From positions 1 to 64,000 of the forward strand of contig JAFAER010000254.1 in the NCBI GenBank assembly GCA_023423895.1: a stretch of DNA of 64,000 nucleotides. The letters run 5' to 3'. A model generated the notes under the pieces. That model had not been told where the DNA came from, did no database searches, and saw only the letters and a list, made by a program, of their open reading frames with translations. A program made the position numbers and the translations under genes. This DNA comes from Pseudomonadota bacterium (lineage in GTDB: Bacteria; Myxococcota_A; Polyangia; Polyangiales; Polyangiaceae). Shown in pieces: positions 17,344 to 25,794 of the stretch (position 1 is its first letter; every line of letters begins with the position of its first letter).

Positions 17344-18990
17344 ATGTTCGAGCGGTCCCCGAGCGACCTCCATGCATCCGCATCGTCGCGGCCGCGGTCG
17401 GCTCTCCGGCGGATCGCGGTGCATGCGATGCTGCTCGGCATTCCGTCCGGCCTCGCTGCGTGCAACCACGGATGTGGCACGAGCGGGCCGAGGCCGAGCG
17501 CGACCATCGTCGTGCCGCGCGGCTCGGCAGCACCGGACGCACCCTTCAAGAGCGTCGGCGATTGCGCGCCCGGCAGCGGCAAGGACTATCCGGTCGGCCC
17601 TGGCCAGAAGTACGCGAAGATCGGTGACGTCCCCTGGGAGAAGCTCGAGGCGGGCGACACGGTTCGCATCCATCATCGCGCGGAGCCGTACAAAGAGAAG
17701 TTCATGGTGGGCAGCGTCGGGACGAAAGACGCGCCCGTCCGCGTGTGCGGGGTGAAAGGGCCGAAGGGCGAGCTGCCCGTGATCGACGGCGACGGCGCGA
17801 CCACGCGACCCTCGCTCGACTTCCCCTACGACGGCCACCAGCCACGCGGCCTCGTGTTCATCGGGCATCGCCGGTCGAGCCCATGGCTCGAGCAGCCTTC
17901 GTACATCGTCATCGAAGGGCTCGAGATCAAGAACGCCGACCCGACGACTGCGTTCTTCGACAAGAACAACAAGAAGACGCCTTGGCCGGAGATCGCGGCG
18001 GGCATCTTCGTCCAGCGTGGCAGTCACATCACCATCCGCGGCTGCCACGTCCACTCGAACGGCAACGGTCTCTTCATCGGATCGGGCGGCGGCGACGAGC
18101 TCACGCAGGACGTCCTCATCGAGGGTAACTACGTCCACGGCAACGCAAGCCCGAAGAACTGGTACGAGCACAACGTCTACAACGAGGCGTCCGGCGTCGT
18201 TTACCAGTTCAACCGCTTCGGCCCACCGCGAACCGGTCCGGAGGGCTTCCTCGGCGGCAACATCAAAGAGCGCAGCGCCGGCGTCGTCATCCGTTACAAC
18301 TGGATCGAGGACGGCGCGCACCTCATCGACCTCGTCGACTCGCAGGAAGCGCGCGACAGGAATCTACAAGACCTCGCGTTCCACGAGAGCTGGGTCTACG
18401 GCAACATCCTGATCCGCGGCGGTCAAGCGTCCGGATCGATGGTGCACTACGGCGGCGACAGCGGCCTGCTCGAGACGTACCGCAAGGGTACGCTGCACTT
18501 CCACCACAACACCGTGCTCGTCCTCAACGGTTCGCACAAGGAGTGGGAAGGAACCGCGGTGTTCGAGCTGTCGACGAATGACGAGCACCTCGACGCGAAG
18601 AACAACGTCATCGCGACGGAGACGGCAAGCATCCCGCGAAGGCCGACGGTGCTCCTCGGCGCGCGCGACCAGGTCGTCGCGGGCATCGCCGATCTGTCGG
18701 GCAACTGGATCGCCGACGGCATCCAGCCGTTCGAGGGCTTCGAAGGGAAAGAGCCGAAACGACAGGCGCAGCTTCGCGGGCTGGACGCGTCGCTCCGGGG
18801 CGCCGAGCCGGGCTTCGCCGACCTCGCGAGTCTCGTCCTCCAGCCTTCGGCGTCAGCGCCGTTCAAGGGCAAGGGGGTCAGCATCGCTCCCGGCCCGCAC
18901 GCGGTGACGATGCAATACGTGAAGCACGGCCAGGGTGAGCCGCGGCCGAAAGAAGATCCGTCAACGCCGGGCGCTCTCGCGCCCCGGTGA
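17344..18990 (+). CDS. Right-handed beta-helix (pectate-lyase-like) lipoprotein
   Basis: 548 residues. A late hydrophobic signal segment ends in SGLAAC near residue 39, a likely lipobox after a long n-region. The body has parallel beta-helix repeats: IVIEGLEIKNA, HITIRGCHVHSNGNGLFIG, DVLIEGNYVHGN, GVVIRYNWIEDG, TLHFHHNTVLVLNG. It is clearly paralogous to the protein at 37925-39646; both begin the mature part with CAPG-GK and share VPW, CGV-GPKGE-PVIDG. Such folds are lyases, epimerases or binding proteins of polysaccharides. It probably processes the EPS outside the cytoplasm, but no catalytic residues can be assigned. The NadE-like gene starts 27 bases downstream. Confidence 0.82.
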   Translation: MFERSPSDLHASASSRPRSALRRIAVHAMLLGIPSGLAACNHGCGTSGPRPSATIVVPRGSAAPDAPFKSVGDCAPGSGKDYPVGPGQKYAKIGDVPWEKLEAGDTVRIHHRAEPYKEKFMVGSVGTKDAPVRVCGVKGPKGELPVIDGDGATTRPSLDFPYDGHQPRGLVFIGHRRSSPWLEQPSYIVIEGLEIKNADPTTAFFDKNNKKTPWPEIAAGIFVQRGSHITIRGCHVHSNGNGLFIGSGGGDELTQDVLIEGNYVHGNASPKNWYEHNVYNEASGVVYQFNRFGPPRTGPEGFLGGNIKERSAGVVIRYNWIEDGAHLIDLVDSQEARDRNLQDLAFHESWVYGNILIRGGQASGSMVHYGGDSGLLETYRKGTLHFHHNTVLVLNGSHKEWEGTAVFELSTNDEHLDAKNNVIATETASIPRRPTVLLGARDQVVAGIADLSGNWIADGIQPFEGFEGKEPKRQAQLRGLDASLRGAEPGFADLASLVLQPSASAPFKGKGVSIAPGPHAVTMQYVKHGQGEPRPKEDPSTPGALAPR

Positions 18991-19017
18991 TACCGACACA
19001 CGCCAAGAGGAGACGCA

Positions 19018-20019
19018 ATGTTCTCGAAGGATGTCCTCGCTATCGATGAAAAGGCTGCTGCTGACGCGATCGCGGAGGCGATCCGTGCGCAGGTGATGGG
19101 CACGCTGAAGAAGCGCGGCGTGGTGCTCGGCATCTCCGGCGGCATCGACAGCTCCGTCGTGGCGGCGCTCTCGGTGCGTGCTCTCGGAAAAGACCGCGTC
19201 TTCGCGCTGATGATGCCGGAGAAGGACTCGTCGAGCGAATCGAAGACGCTCGCGACGGCGCTCGCGACGACGTTCGGCTTCGAGACGAAGACCGAGGAGC
19301 TCGCGCCGACCCTCGAGGCCGCCGGTTGTTACGCGCGGCAGCTCGAGGCGATCAAGTCGGTGTGCCCGGAGTACGGCGAGGGCTACCGGTTCAAGCTGAC
19401 GCTGCCGAGCATCCTCGAGTCCGATCGACTCAACGTCACGTACCTCACGGTGATGACACCATCCGGCGAGACGAAACAGGTTCGCCTCACACCCCAGGCG
19501 TACCTCCAGATCGTCGCCGCGACGAACTACAAGCAGCGGCTTCGCAAGGTCACGGAGTACTACCACGCTGACCGCCTCAACTACGCCGTCGCGGGGACGC
19601 CGAACCGCCTCGAGTACGATCAGGGCTTCTTCGTGAAGGGCGGCGACGGCCTGGCTGACTTCAAGCCGATCGCGCACCTCTACAAGACGCAGGTCTACGC
19701 GCTCGCCGCGTACCTCGGCGTGCCGAAGGAGATCTGCTCGCGCGCGCCGACGACCGACACCTTCTCCCTGCCGCAGGGCCAGGACGAATTCTACTTCTCG
19801 CTCCCGTACGACAAGATGGATCTCTGCCTCTACGCGCATGACAACGGCGTGAAGGCCGAGGAGGTCGCGCCGGTCGTCGGGATCCGTCCGGAGCAGGTGG
19901 AGCGCGTGTTCCGAGACATCGAGCAGAAGCGCCGCGCGACCCGCTATCTCCACGCGCCGCCGCTGCTCGTCGAGGGGGTCCCGGGCGTCGAGAAGCTCGA
20001 TCCGCTGACGCGCGGCTGA
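19018..20019 (+). CDS. NAD+ synthase-family ATP-pyrophosphatase (NadE-like)
   Basis: 333 residues from ATG 19018, preceded by GAGGAG. The PP-loop SGGIDSS is at residues 40-46. AGTPNRLEYDQGFF, KGGDGLADFKPIAHLYKTQVYALA and AYLGVP follow NadE order. No glutaminase domain is present, so ammonia or another ammonia source would be used. It is longer than the usual ~270-residue NadE, with an insertion around residues 100-150 (CPEYGEGYRFK... SGETKQVRL). It could be the cell's NAD synthase or an EPS-dedicated relative that adenylates and amidates a carboxylate. Placement right after a beta-helix gene inside the EPS locus favours the second reading, but this is inference. Confidence 0.85.
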   Translation: MFSKDVLAIDEKAAADAIAEAIRAQVMGTLKKRGVVLGISGGIDSSVVAALSVRALGKDRVFALMMPEKDSSSESKTLATALATTFGFETKTEELAPTLEAAGCYARQLEAIKSVCPEYGEGYRFKLTLPSILESDRLNVTYLTVMTPSGETKQVRLTPQAYLQIVAATNYKQRLRKVTEYYHADRLNYAVAGTPNRLEYDQGFFVKGGDGLADFKPIAHLYKTQVYALAAYLGVPKEICSRAPTTDTFSLPQGQDEFYFSLPYDKMDLCLYAHDNGVKAEEVAPVVGIRPEQVERVFRDIEQKRRATRYLHAPPLLVEGVPGVEKLDPLTRG

Positions 20020-20068
20020 TCCGCGTACCATCGTCGTCTGACGCGCGGCCTTCGTCGCAAGGTCAGGC

Positions 20069-20144
20069 GAGCGCGTTCGACACGTCGGAGGTAGACGACC
20101 TTCGCGTGCTCAGGCGGTTCTCCGCTCCGTCGTCGAACGCGCTC
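20069..20144. terminator. 13-bp inverted repeat at convergent junction
   Basis: GAGCGCGTTCGAC (20069-20081) and GTCGAACGCGCTC (20132-20144) are perfect inverted copies 50 bases apart between the convergent NadE-like and glycosyltransferase genes; the right arm reaches the glycosyltransferase stop codon. The junction could form a stem-loop in both transcripts. There is no T tract, so the terminator role is inferred. Confidence 0.45.
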
Positions 20145-21354
20145 AGCGACGGAGCGCGGCGACGTGGCCGCGGATCTCGTCGAGCTTCGCATCCCAGCTC
20201 TCGCCGGCCATCGACTCGCTGCGCGCTGCGGTCGGGCCAGGATCGGCGAGGGCGGCCTGCACCTCGTCGGCGAACCCTTCGGCGTTGCGGCCGATGCGGC
20301 AGAGGTTCAGCACCTCGACCTCGGGGATCGCCGTCGACACGACGGGCAGACCGGCCGCGAGGTACTCGCGCACCTTGAGCGGGTTGGCGTTGAGCGTGAC
20401 CTCGCTGATCGGGAAGGGGAGAACGCCGACGTCGAACCCCTTGCAGTAGCCGGGCAGGTCTTCGTACGGCTTGCGCCCGAGCAGGTGGACGTTCGGCAGG
20501 GACGTCAGCCGCGAGAGATCCATCGTGACCTTGCCGAGAAGCACGATCGAGCCGCTGGAGAAGCGCTTCGCGAGATGGACCATCAGGTCGACGTCGAACC
20601 AGTCGTCGGCCATCAGGCCGAAGTAGCCGAGGATGGGGCGCGGGAGGTTCGCGATCTCCGCGGGCACCTTCGTCTCGGCGTCGAGCGCGGTCCGGAAGTG
20701 TTTGAAGTTCACGCCGTGCCGCACGAGATGCGTGTGCGGGTTCTCCTTCTGCTTCGACTGCAGGAGGCGGTCGGCAGAGACGATCACGAGATCGGCCTTG
20801 CGGAGGAGCCCGCGCTCGAGGTCGATGAGCGACTGCTGCGCGACGCCCGAGAACGCGGTGTACTCGTCGACGCAGTAGTAGACGAGGACGTCCTCTCCGA
20901 GCGCGCCTGCGACGACGGCGGCCGCCGGGTTGAACACCCAGTTGATCGGTTTCGAGAAGCGGAGACGGCGCATCGCCGCGCGCACCTGCAGGCGAAGGAG
21001 CTGGCGGTTCACCGTCTGCATCGCCTTCACGCCGTAGGCAGGGATCGCGAGCGGGTTCAGGACGAAGATGTTCTTCTCGACCTCCTTCACCGGCTGCGCC
21101 GCCGCCTTCACCTTCTCGATCGCGCGCTTCAGATCACGACCCGATGCGGAAGGAGCGCGGTAGCCAATCGAGTTGACCCAGAGGATGCGGTTGTCCTTCG
21201 CGAGGAGGCGCATCAAATGGGTCTTCGAGAGCGGGTCTCCGCTCCAGTCGTGGCTGAAACAGAGCATGTCGCGGCCACGGAGTACGTCATCGGAACGCTT
21301 CGAGAAGTTGGTCGACCCGTGAGCGTCCGCACTCGAGCTGGTGTGCGCTGCCAT
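20143..21354 (-). CDS. Glycosyltransferase family 4-like (GT-B), GumK/TuaH-like
   Basis: 403 residues. The N-terminal domain starts MLCFSHDWSGDPLSKTHLMRLL near residue 30, so a shorter start is possible; WVNSIGYRAP and VYYCVDEYTAF follow. Donor-domain features: PRPILGYFGLMADDWFDVDL, VHLLGRKPYEDLPGYCKGFDVGVLPF and the C-terminal NPLKVREYLAAGLPVVSTAIPEVE. This arrangement is seen in TuaH/GumK-like transferases that add sugars or uronic acids to lipid-linked glycans. It is divergent from a beta-helix gene with only 34 bases between starts, so the two promoters must overlap. Confidence 0.87.
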   Translation of the reverse strand: MAAHTSSSADAHGSTNFSKRSDDVLRGRDMLCFSHDWSGDPLSKTHLMRLLAKDNRILWVNSIGYRAPSASGRDLKRAIEKVKAAAQPVKEVEKNIFVLNPLAIPAYGVKAMQTVNRQLLRLQVRAAMRRLRFSKPINWVFNPAAAVVAGALGEDVLVYYCVDEYTAFSGVAQQSLIDLERGLLRKADLVIVSADRLLQSKQKENPHTHLVRHGVNFKHFRTALDAETKVPAEIANLPRPILGYFGLMADDWFDVDLMVHLAKRFSSGSIVLLGKVTMDLSRLTSLPNVHLLGRKPYEDLPGYCKGFDVGVLPFPISEVTLNANPLKVREYLAAGLPVVSTAIPEVEVLNLCRIGRNAEGFADEVQAALADPGPTAARSESMAGESWDAKLDEIRGHVAALRR

Positions 21355-21388
21355 GAATCATCACTTCTAGCACGGCCGCCGGCCCGCT

Positions 21389-23200
21389 ATGACCGGGGAT
21401 CCAATGCGCCCATCCAGTCCTGTCGGTAGGTCCGAACGTCGATGGCGGAGCTGTGTCGCGCGGGCGTCCGTCTCGGTCTCCGCGCTGCTCGCTGCGTGGC
21501 TCGCGCCGGACGTCGCGCACGCCGCGAACCGGTACGTCGCGACGACGGGCAACGACGGCGGCAACGACTGCACCGAGGAGGCGTCGCCCTGCAAGACGAT
21601 CCGCCACGGAATCGATGCGATGTCCGGAGGCGATACGCTCATCATCGGCGACGGCACCTACGCCGAGTCGATCACCGGGATGCCGAGCGGATCGCCGGGC
21701 GCGTACACGACGATCCGCGCCGCGAACGACTGGGGCGTCCTCATCGACGGCTCGGGCTTCCCCGACAACTACCGGTTCGGCATCAACGTGACGGGCAACA
21801 GCTACGTCACGATTCGCGGCTTCCGCGTGAAGATGAACCAGGCGAACGGCAACAACGAGCCGATCATCGTCACCGAGAGCGATCACATCAAGATCCAGCG
21901 CTGCAGCGCGAGCCATGCGCCGACCGACGGCAACGCCGCGAGCATCGACATCGGCCCGCGCGCCTCTTACATCCTCATCGAGGAGAGCTTCGCGTTCGGC
22001 GGTGGACGTTACCAGTTCGTGATCTACCAGGCCGATCACGTCGTCGTGCGCCGGTCCGTCGCGCGGAGCGATCACTGGACCGGAACGCTCCAGTGCGCCG
22101 GCTTCGTCAACTACGACTCGATCCACACGACCTGGCAGAACAACATCGTCCTCGATTCCGACACGACGCACTGCCGCGGCAAGCTCTATGGCGGCTTCTG
22201 GAACGAGAACAAGGACGACTACGCGCCCGACACGAGCCAGACGCTCGCCGGCAACATCGTCCTGAACGTGAACGCGTTCTACGCTGCCGATCTCGACTGG
22301 GGCATCTCCGGAACGCGCAACGTCAGTGACATGGTCATCTGGGGGTGCTCGGGCGGGTACTTCGGCAACCAGGGGCCGGGCGTCACGGCGAGCGTCAACG
22401 CGACACGCCTCACGATCGGCGGCATCACGGGACGGTACGACGGTCCGAACGACGGCGCGGCGCACGGAACGGGCTGGTCGATCTTCGGGAAGGTGCAGAA
22501 CTCGCTGACGAGCTCCGTCCTCGCGAAGTGCGAGTCGCTTGGCGTGGCCGATCACACGGCGTCCGACTTCAACGTGTTCTCGGGCAACGGCGCAAACTAC
22601 GGCGGGCGCACCAAAGCCGCCGCGGGGCCGAACGACAAGACGGACATCGACGTTCTGAACGGTGGCGGCCTTCGCCACCTGCCGCACATCGACGTCGGCT
22701 CGCCGCTCAAGACCGCGGGCAAGGACGGCGGCCAGGCGGGCGCCGAGATCATGTACAAGATCGGCGCCGAGGGGACGCTCGACGGTGAGCCCGGCTGGGA
22801 CACGGTCACCGCCGAGCCACTCTGGCCGTTCCCGAACGAGGACCAGATCAAGAAGGACATGGGCGCGTACGACGGGCCGGGTGCGCCGGGCGCGCGCGGC
22901 TTCGCGACGGGCAAGAGCCTCGACGGCAGCGACCAGACGCTGACGAAATACGTCTGGGAGTTCCTCGGCCATCCGATCCCGAAGGAGGTCTATGCCGGCG
23001 GAGTGATCGAGCCGCCGCCGGCGGGAGGATCCTCCGGCGGCCCGAACGGCGGCGGGGCAAAGAGCGACGCCCTCTCCTCCGGTGAGGAAGACGGGGGATG
23101 CGGGTGCCGGGCGGGCTCTCCGGTCGGCCGCGGGGGCGCCGTCGTCGGTGGCCTCGCGTTGGCGCTCCTCGTGGCGCGTCGCCGTCGCCGGGCGGCCTGA
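21389..23200 (+). CDS. Right-handed beta-helix protein with MYXO-CTERM anchor
   Basis: 603 residues from ATG 21389; ATG 21404 (after GGGGAT) is an alternative start. A signal peptide ends at VAHAANRYVA. The beta-helix region has DTLIIGDGTYAESITG, YVTIRGFRVKMNQ, HIKIQRCSASH, YILIEESFAFGG and HVVVRRSVARSD. The C-terminus is a Ser/Gly linker, then GCGCRAGSP, a hydrophobic segment GLALALLVA and RRRRR: the MYXO-CTERM sorting signal of myxobacteria. The protein is therefore exported and cell-surface sorted. It probably binds or cleaves polysaccharide; no catalytic set is recognisable. Confidence 0.88.
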   Translation: MTGDPMRPSSPVGRSERRWRSCVARASVSVSALLAAWLAPDVAHAANRYVATTGNDGGNDCTEEASPCKTIRHGIDAMSGGDTLIIGDGTYAESITGMPSGSPGAYTTIRAANDWGVLIDGSGFPDNYRFGINVTGNSYVTIRGFRVKMNQANGNNEPIIVTESDHIKIQRCSASHAPTDGNAASIDIGPRASYILIEESFAFGGGRYQFVIYQADHVVVRRSVARSDHWTGTLQCAGFVNYDSIHTTWQNNIVLDSDTTHCRGKLYGGFWNENKDDYAPDTSQTLAGNIVLNVNAFYAADLDWGISGTRNVSDMVIWGCSGGYFGNQGPGVTASVNATRLTIGGITGRYDGPNDGAAHGTGWSIFGKVQNSLTSSVLAKCESLGVADHTASDFNVFSGNGANYGGRTKAAAGPNDKTDIDVLNGGGLRHLPHIDVGSPLKTAGKDGGQAGAEIMYKIGAEGTLDGEPGWDTVTAEPLWPFPNEDQIKKDMGAYDGPGAPGARGFATGKSLDGSDQTLTKYVWEFLGHPIPKEVYAGGVIEPPPAGGSSGGPNGGGAKSDALSSGEEDGGCGCRAGSPVGRGGAVVGGLALALLVARRRRRAA

Positions 23201-23227
23201 GGCACGGGAAGAACACCGGCAGGAAGG

Positions 23228-23236
23228 TGTTTACTT
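23228..23236 (+). promoter_or_regulatory. Extended -10 promoter element (TG-T-TTACTT)
   Basis: TGTTTACTT followed by CG, 30 bases upstream of ATG 23267. It resembles the TG-N-TATNYT-CG elements upstream of 30692, 39731 and 60364. No clear -35 box. Confidence 0.4.
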
Positions 23237-23266
23237 CGTTCGGGCGGGCGGGTAGCCCACGGAACG

Positions 23267-24754
23267 ATGCTTCGGTACTCCGCGATCGCGATCAGCGGAG
23301 CGCTCGTGATGACGCTCTCTTCCACGGCGGCCGCGCAGGTCGCGCTGGTCGAGCGCGTCCGCATCCAGGGAGGGTTCCTCACCGAGAAGCGGCCGGCGCC
23401 GCAGGAGCGGCTCGACGACTGGCACATCGGCATCCTGCCGGAGATCGCGCTCGTCGCGACCACGGCCCGCTCCGAGGTCAGCGTCGGGTACGGCTTCGCC
23501 GGGACGCTCCACACGACCTACCCGAATCAGATCGCGCACACGCTCTCGCTGAACGGGCGTTTCGAGCTTTCGCCGCGGACGACGCTGCTGACGAACGCGT
23601 TCCTGTCGAAGACGACGATGACGAACCTCCTGCTCACGACGCCGACGACGCAGTCGCCCACGGCGCTGCTGCCGACCGGCACGAGCACGGACATCGTGAA
23701 CTCGACGGTCGGGCAGGCGCTCGCGCACGAGCTGACCGACCACGTCCGCGTCGAGCAGAACGCATCGGCCACGTTCTTTACTGCTCTCGAGCCCGCGCCA
23801 CCGCTCGACTCGTTCGGCGGGCAGCTCGGCGGCAGCATCGAGCGCGTGTGGGAGCGCGATGCGATCGGCCCCGAGGCGACCGTCGGCTATTCGCTGATCC
23901 GTGCGGCCCCGCCGTTCCGCGACCAGGACTTCATCCTCGTCAACGGCGGCCCGCACTGGCGGCGCGACTGGAGCCGGACGATCAGCACGAACGTGGCGGC
24001 AGGCGTGGCCGGCCTGATCAGCCCGGATGGGTCGGCCGAGAACGTCGTCGCGCCGTTCGCGCGCGGCGCGTTCCTCTACACGATCGAGCCGGGGCTCGGC
24101 TGGAGCTTCACCGCGACGACCGGCGTGACGCCGAACCCGCTGACCGGACAGGCGATCCGTGCGCATCAGGGCGTCTTCAACGCGTTCGCGCCGATCTCGA
24201 CCGAGGCTCAGCTCTACGCGGCCGCGACGATCGGTTACCTCCGCGGCTCGCTCGTGGATCTCGCGGGGACGTTCGATCAGAGCTTCCACTCGGCGAACAC
24301 GGACGTCGAGCTCGTCTGGAGGCCGACCCCCATCGTCGAGGTGTTTGCGCGCTACACCTTCCTCGCGCAGATCATGGACGACACGTCGGCGGTCGGGCTG
24401 CCGTCGTTCCTTCGCGACTCGTTCCTCGTCGGCTTCGGCCTCTCGTCGCGACCGCCGGATCCCACTGCCGGCCGCGGCCGCGCGGGCATCGGCGACGGCG
24501 AGGGCTTCGGCCAGCGCGTCGACCAGGGAGACGCGCCCGGAGGCCGAGACGACGAAGCGCCCGACGCGCAGGAGCGTCGGGAGCGCCCGCCCGAAGGCGT
24601 CAGCGGGACCCGCTGGATCTTCACGACGCCCGCGCGCCCAGCCGAGGACGAGGACGAGCCGCGGAATCAGCTCACGCCGCGTCCTGCCGTGCCGGCGCCG
24701 CAACAGCGTCCGAACGACCTTCGGCCACCGCAGAATCAGCCGCGTCGCCAGTAG
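23267..24754 (+). CDS. Outer-membrane beta-barrel-like protein of the EPS locus
   Basis: 495 residues. Signal peptide MLRYSAIAISGALVMTLSST ending near AAAQ. The body alternates aromatic/aliphatic and polar residues in beta-strand style (RSEVSVGYGFAGTLHTTY, NTDVELVWRPTPIVEVFARYTFL). It ends the folded part with a strand like LVGFGLSSR, then a ~90-residue charged, Pro/Arg-rich tail. This resembles uncharacterised barrel proteins in myxobacterial EPS clusters. A role in surface assembly or export of polymer is inference. The tail after the last strand is unusual for a barrel and may be an extracellular or periplasmic extension. It is convergent with the STAS gene. Confidence 0.65.
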   Translation: MLRYSAIAISGALVMTLSSTAAAQVALVERVRIQGGFLTEKRPAPQERLDDWHIGILPEIALVATTARSEVSVGYGFAGTLHTTYPNQIAHTLSLNGRFELSPRTTLLTNAFLSKTTMTNLLLTTPTTQSPTALLPTGTSTDIVNSTVGQALAHELTDHVRVEQNASATFFTALEPAPPLDSFGGQLGGSIERVWERDAIGPEATVGYSLIRAAPPFRDQDFILVNGGPHWRRDWSRTISTNVAAGVAGLISPDGSAENVVAPFARGAFLYTIEPGLGWSFTATTGVTPNPLTGQAIRAHQGVFNAFAPISTEAQLYAAATIGYLRGSLVDLAGTFDQSFHSANTDVELVWRPTPIVEVFARYTFLAQIMDDTSAVGLPSFLRDSFLVGFGLSSRPPDPTAGRGRAGIGDGEGFGQRVDQGDAPGGRDDEAPDAQERRERPPEGVSGTRWIFTTPARPAEDEDEPRNQLTPRPAVPAPQQRPNDLRPPQNQPRRQ

Positions 24755-24811
24755 CGTCAGCCTGACGCGAGCTCCGGCCGCGAGTGCGGAGCGGCGAGTG
24801 GCGAGGAACGA

Positions 24812-25117
24812 TCAGGTGAGGCCGAAGACGCCGTCGAGCTTGAGGAGCTTGAACACGGCGAGCGGCTGCTCGCGCGCACCGGTCACGACGACGTTTCCGC
24901 CGTTGGCCTTGACGCGCTTGAAGAGCGAGACGATCGCGCCGACGCCGGAGCTGTCGATGAGGTTGAGCTTCTCGAGATCGACCATCACACGCTGCGGACG
25001 AGCCGCGACGATCTCGTCGATCACAGGCCGGAGATCGCGCACCGTCAGTGCATCCAGTGAACCGTCGATCAACAGGCGCGTCGCGCCAGCTTCATCGGTG
25101 CGGATGAAGTTCATCAC
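24812..25117 (-). CDS. STAS-domain anti-sigma factor antagonist (SpoIIAA/RsbV-like)
   Basis: 101 residues, a single STAS domain. The phosphorylatable Ser is in LIDSSGVGAIVSLFKRV (D55-S56-S57-G58), the motif used in partner switching. The 5' end overlaps the RsbW-like gene by 26 bases, giving strong coupling. In the family model the unphosphorylated antagonist binds the anti-sigma kinase and frees its target; the RsbU-like PP2C phosphatase at 26650 would reset it. Met1 or Met2 may be the start. Confidence 0.9.
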   Translation of the reverse strand: MMNFIRTDEAGATRLLIDGSLDALTVRDLRPVIDEIVAARPQRVMVDLEKLNLIDSSGVGAIVSLFKRVKANGGNVVVTGAREQPLAVFKLLKLDGVFGLT

Positions 25118-25586
25118 GGGTCTCAGCCTCGTTGGTTGACGCTGCCGGGGTCGTTAGCTTCCGGAGCGAAAGGACATTGGGTGAACCCCGCCGATACACG
25201 ACTTCGTCGATCAACGCATGGATCATGAACACGCCCATGCCCCCCTCCGGCATGCTCGTCAGGTCCGGTGGATCGAGCGCCTCGAAATCGAAAGCTCGCC
25301 CGGTGTCGCTGAGTCGCAACGTCATCGAATCTTCCCCGAGCTCTGCCTCGACCTCCAGGATGCCGTCGGTGCGGTCCCGGTAGCCGTGAATGACGATGTT
25401 GTTGAAGGCCTCGCCGAAGGCCGTGATCATCTCGTGGTGGAACTCGCGGTCCGCCGTGAGGACGTGCCGGATCAACGTCGACACCAGATCGATTGCCAGC
25501 GGCCGATTCTGGAGTAGCGCGGGCAGACGGAAGCAGACCACCTTCGGGGCGTCGGTCGGGGTCGCCTGTGTCGCTGCCTTCGTCAT
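25092..25586 (-). CDS. RsbW/SpoIIAB-like anti-sigma factor serine kinase
   Basis: 164 residues with a GHKL ATPase (HATPase_c_2) fold. N-box: EAFNNIVIHGY (59-69). G1 box: LSDTGRAFDF (92-101). G2 box: EGGMGVFMI (114-122). Members bind a sigma factor or other partner and phosphorylate a STAS antagonist. It is expressed upstream of and overlapping the STAS gene. No sigma factor gene is present in the window, so the target may lie elsewhere or may be an EPS component; that is open. Confidence 0.9.
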   Translation of the reverse strand: MTKAATQATPTDAPKVVCFRLPALLQNRPLAIDLVSTLIRHVLTADREFHHEMITAFGEAFNNIVIHGYRDRTDGILEVEAELGEDSMTLRLSDTGRAFDFEALDPPDLTSMPEGGMGVFMIHALIDEVVYRRGSPNVLSLRKLTTPAASTNEAETRDELHPHR

Positions 25587-25652
25587 CGAGACCGCGCAGA
25601 AAGGCTACAAGCACCGACGCTTCTCTCAAACAAGAATCCGGCATGCCCGCGA

Positions 25653-25718
25653 GCTTGCGTGGCTTGCGTGGCTTGCGTGGTTGCCGGCCTGGCTTGCCTG
25701 GGTTGCCTGGGTTGGCGT
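25653..25718. repeat. Degenerate 9-bp tandem repeats
   Basis: Three exact GCTTGCGTG units (25653-25679) continue into GCTTGCCTG, GGTTGCCTG and GGTTGGCGT variants up to 25718. They fill part of the 208-base gap between the sugar transferase stop and the RsbW-like start, both on the minus strand, so they lie in the leader of the anti-sigma gene. Confidence 0.85.
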
Positions 25719-25794
25719 CCTTGGGGGACGATCGAGCTGCCGCGCTGCGGCAGGCGCGCAGGTGCGCAGGGGGATAGGGCGCTGCGTCGCGACG

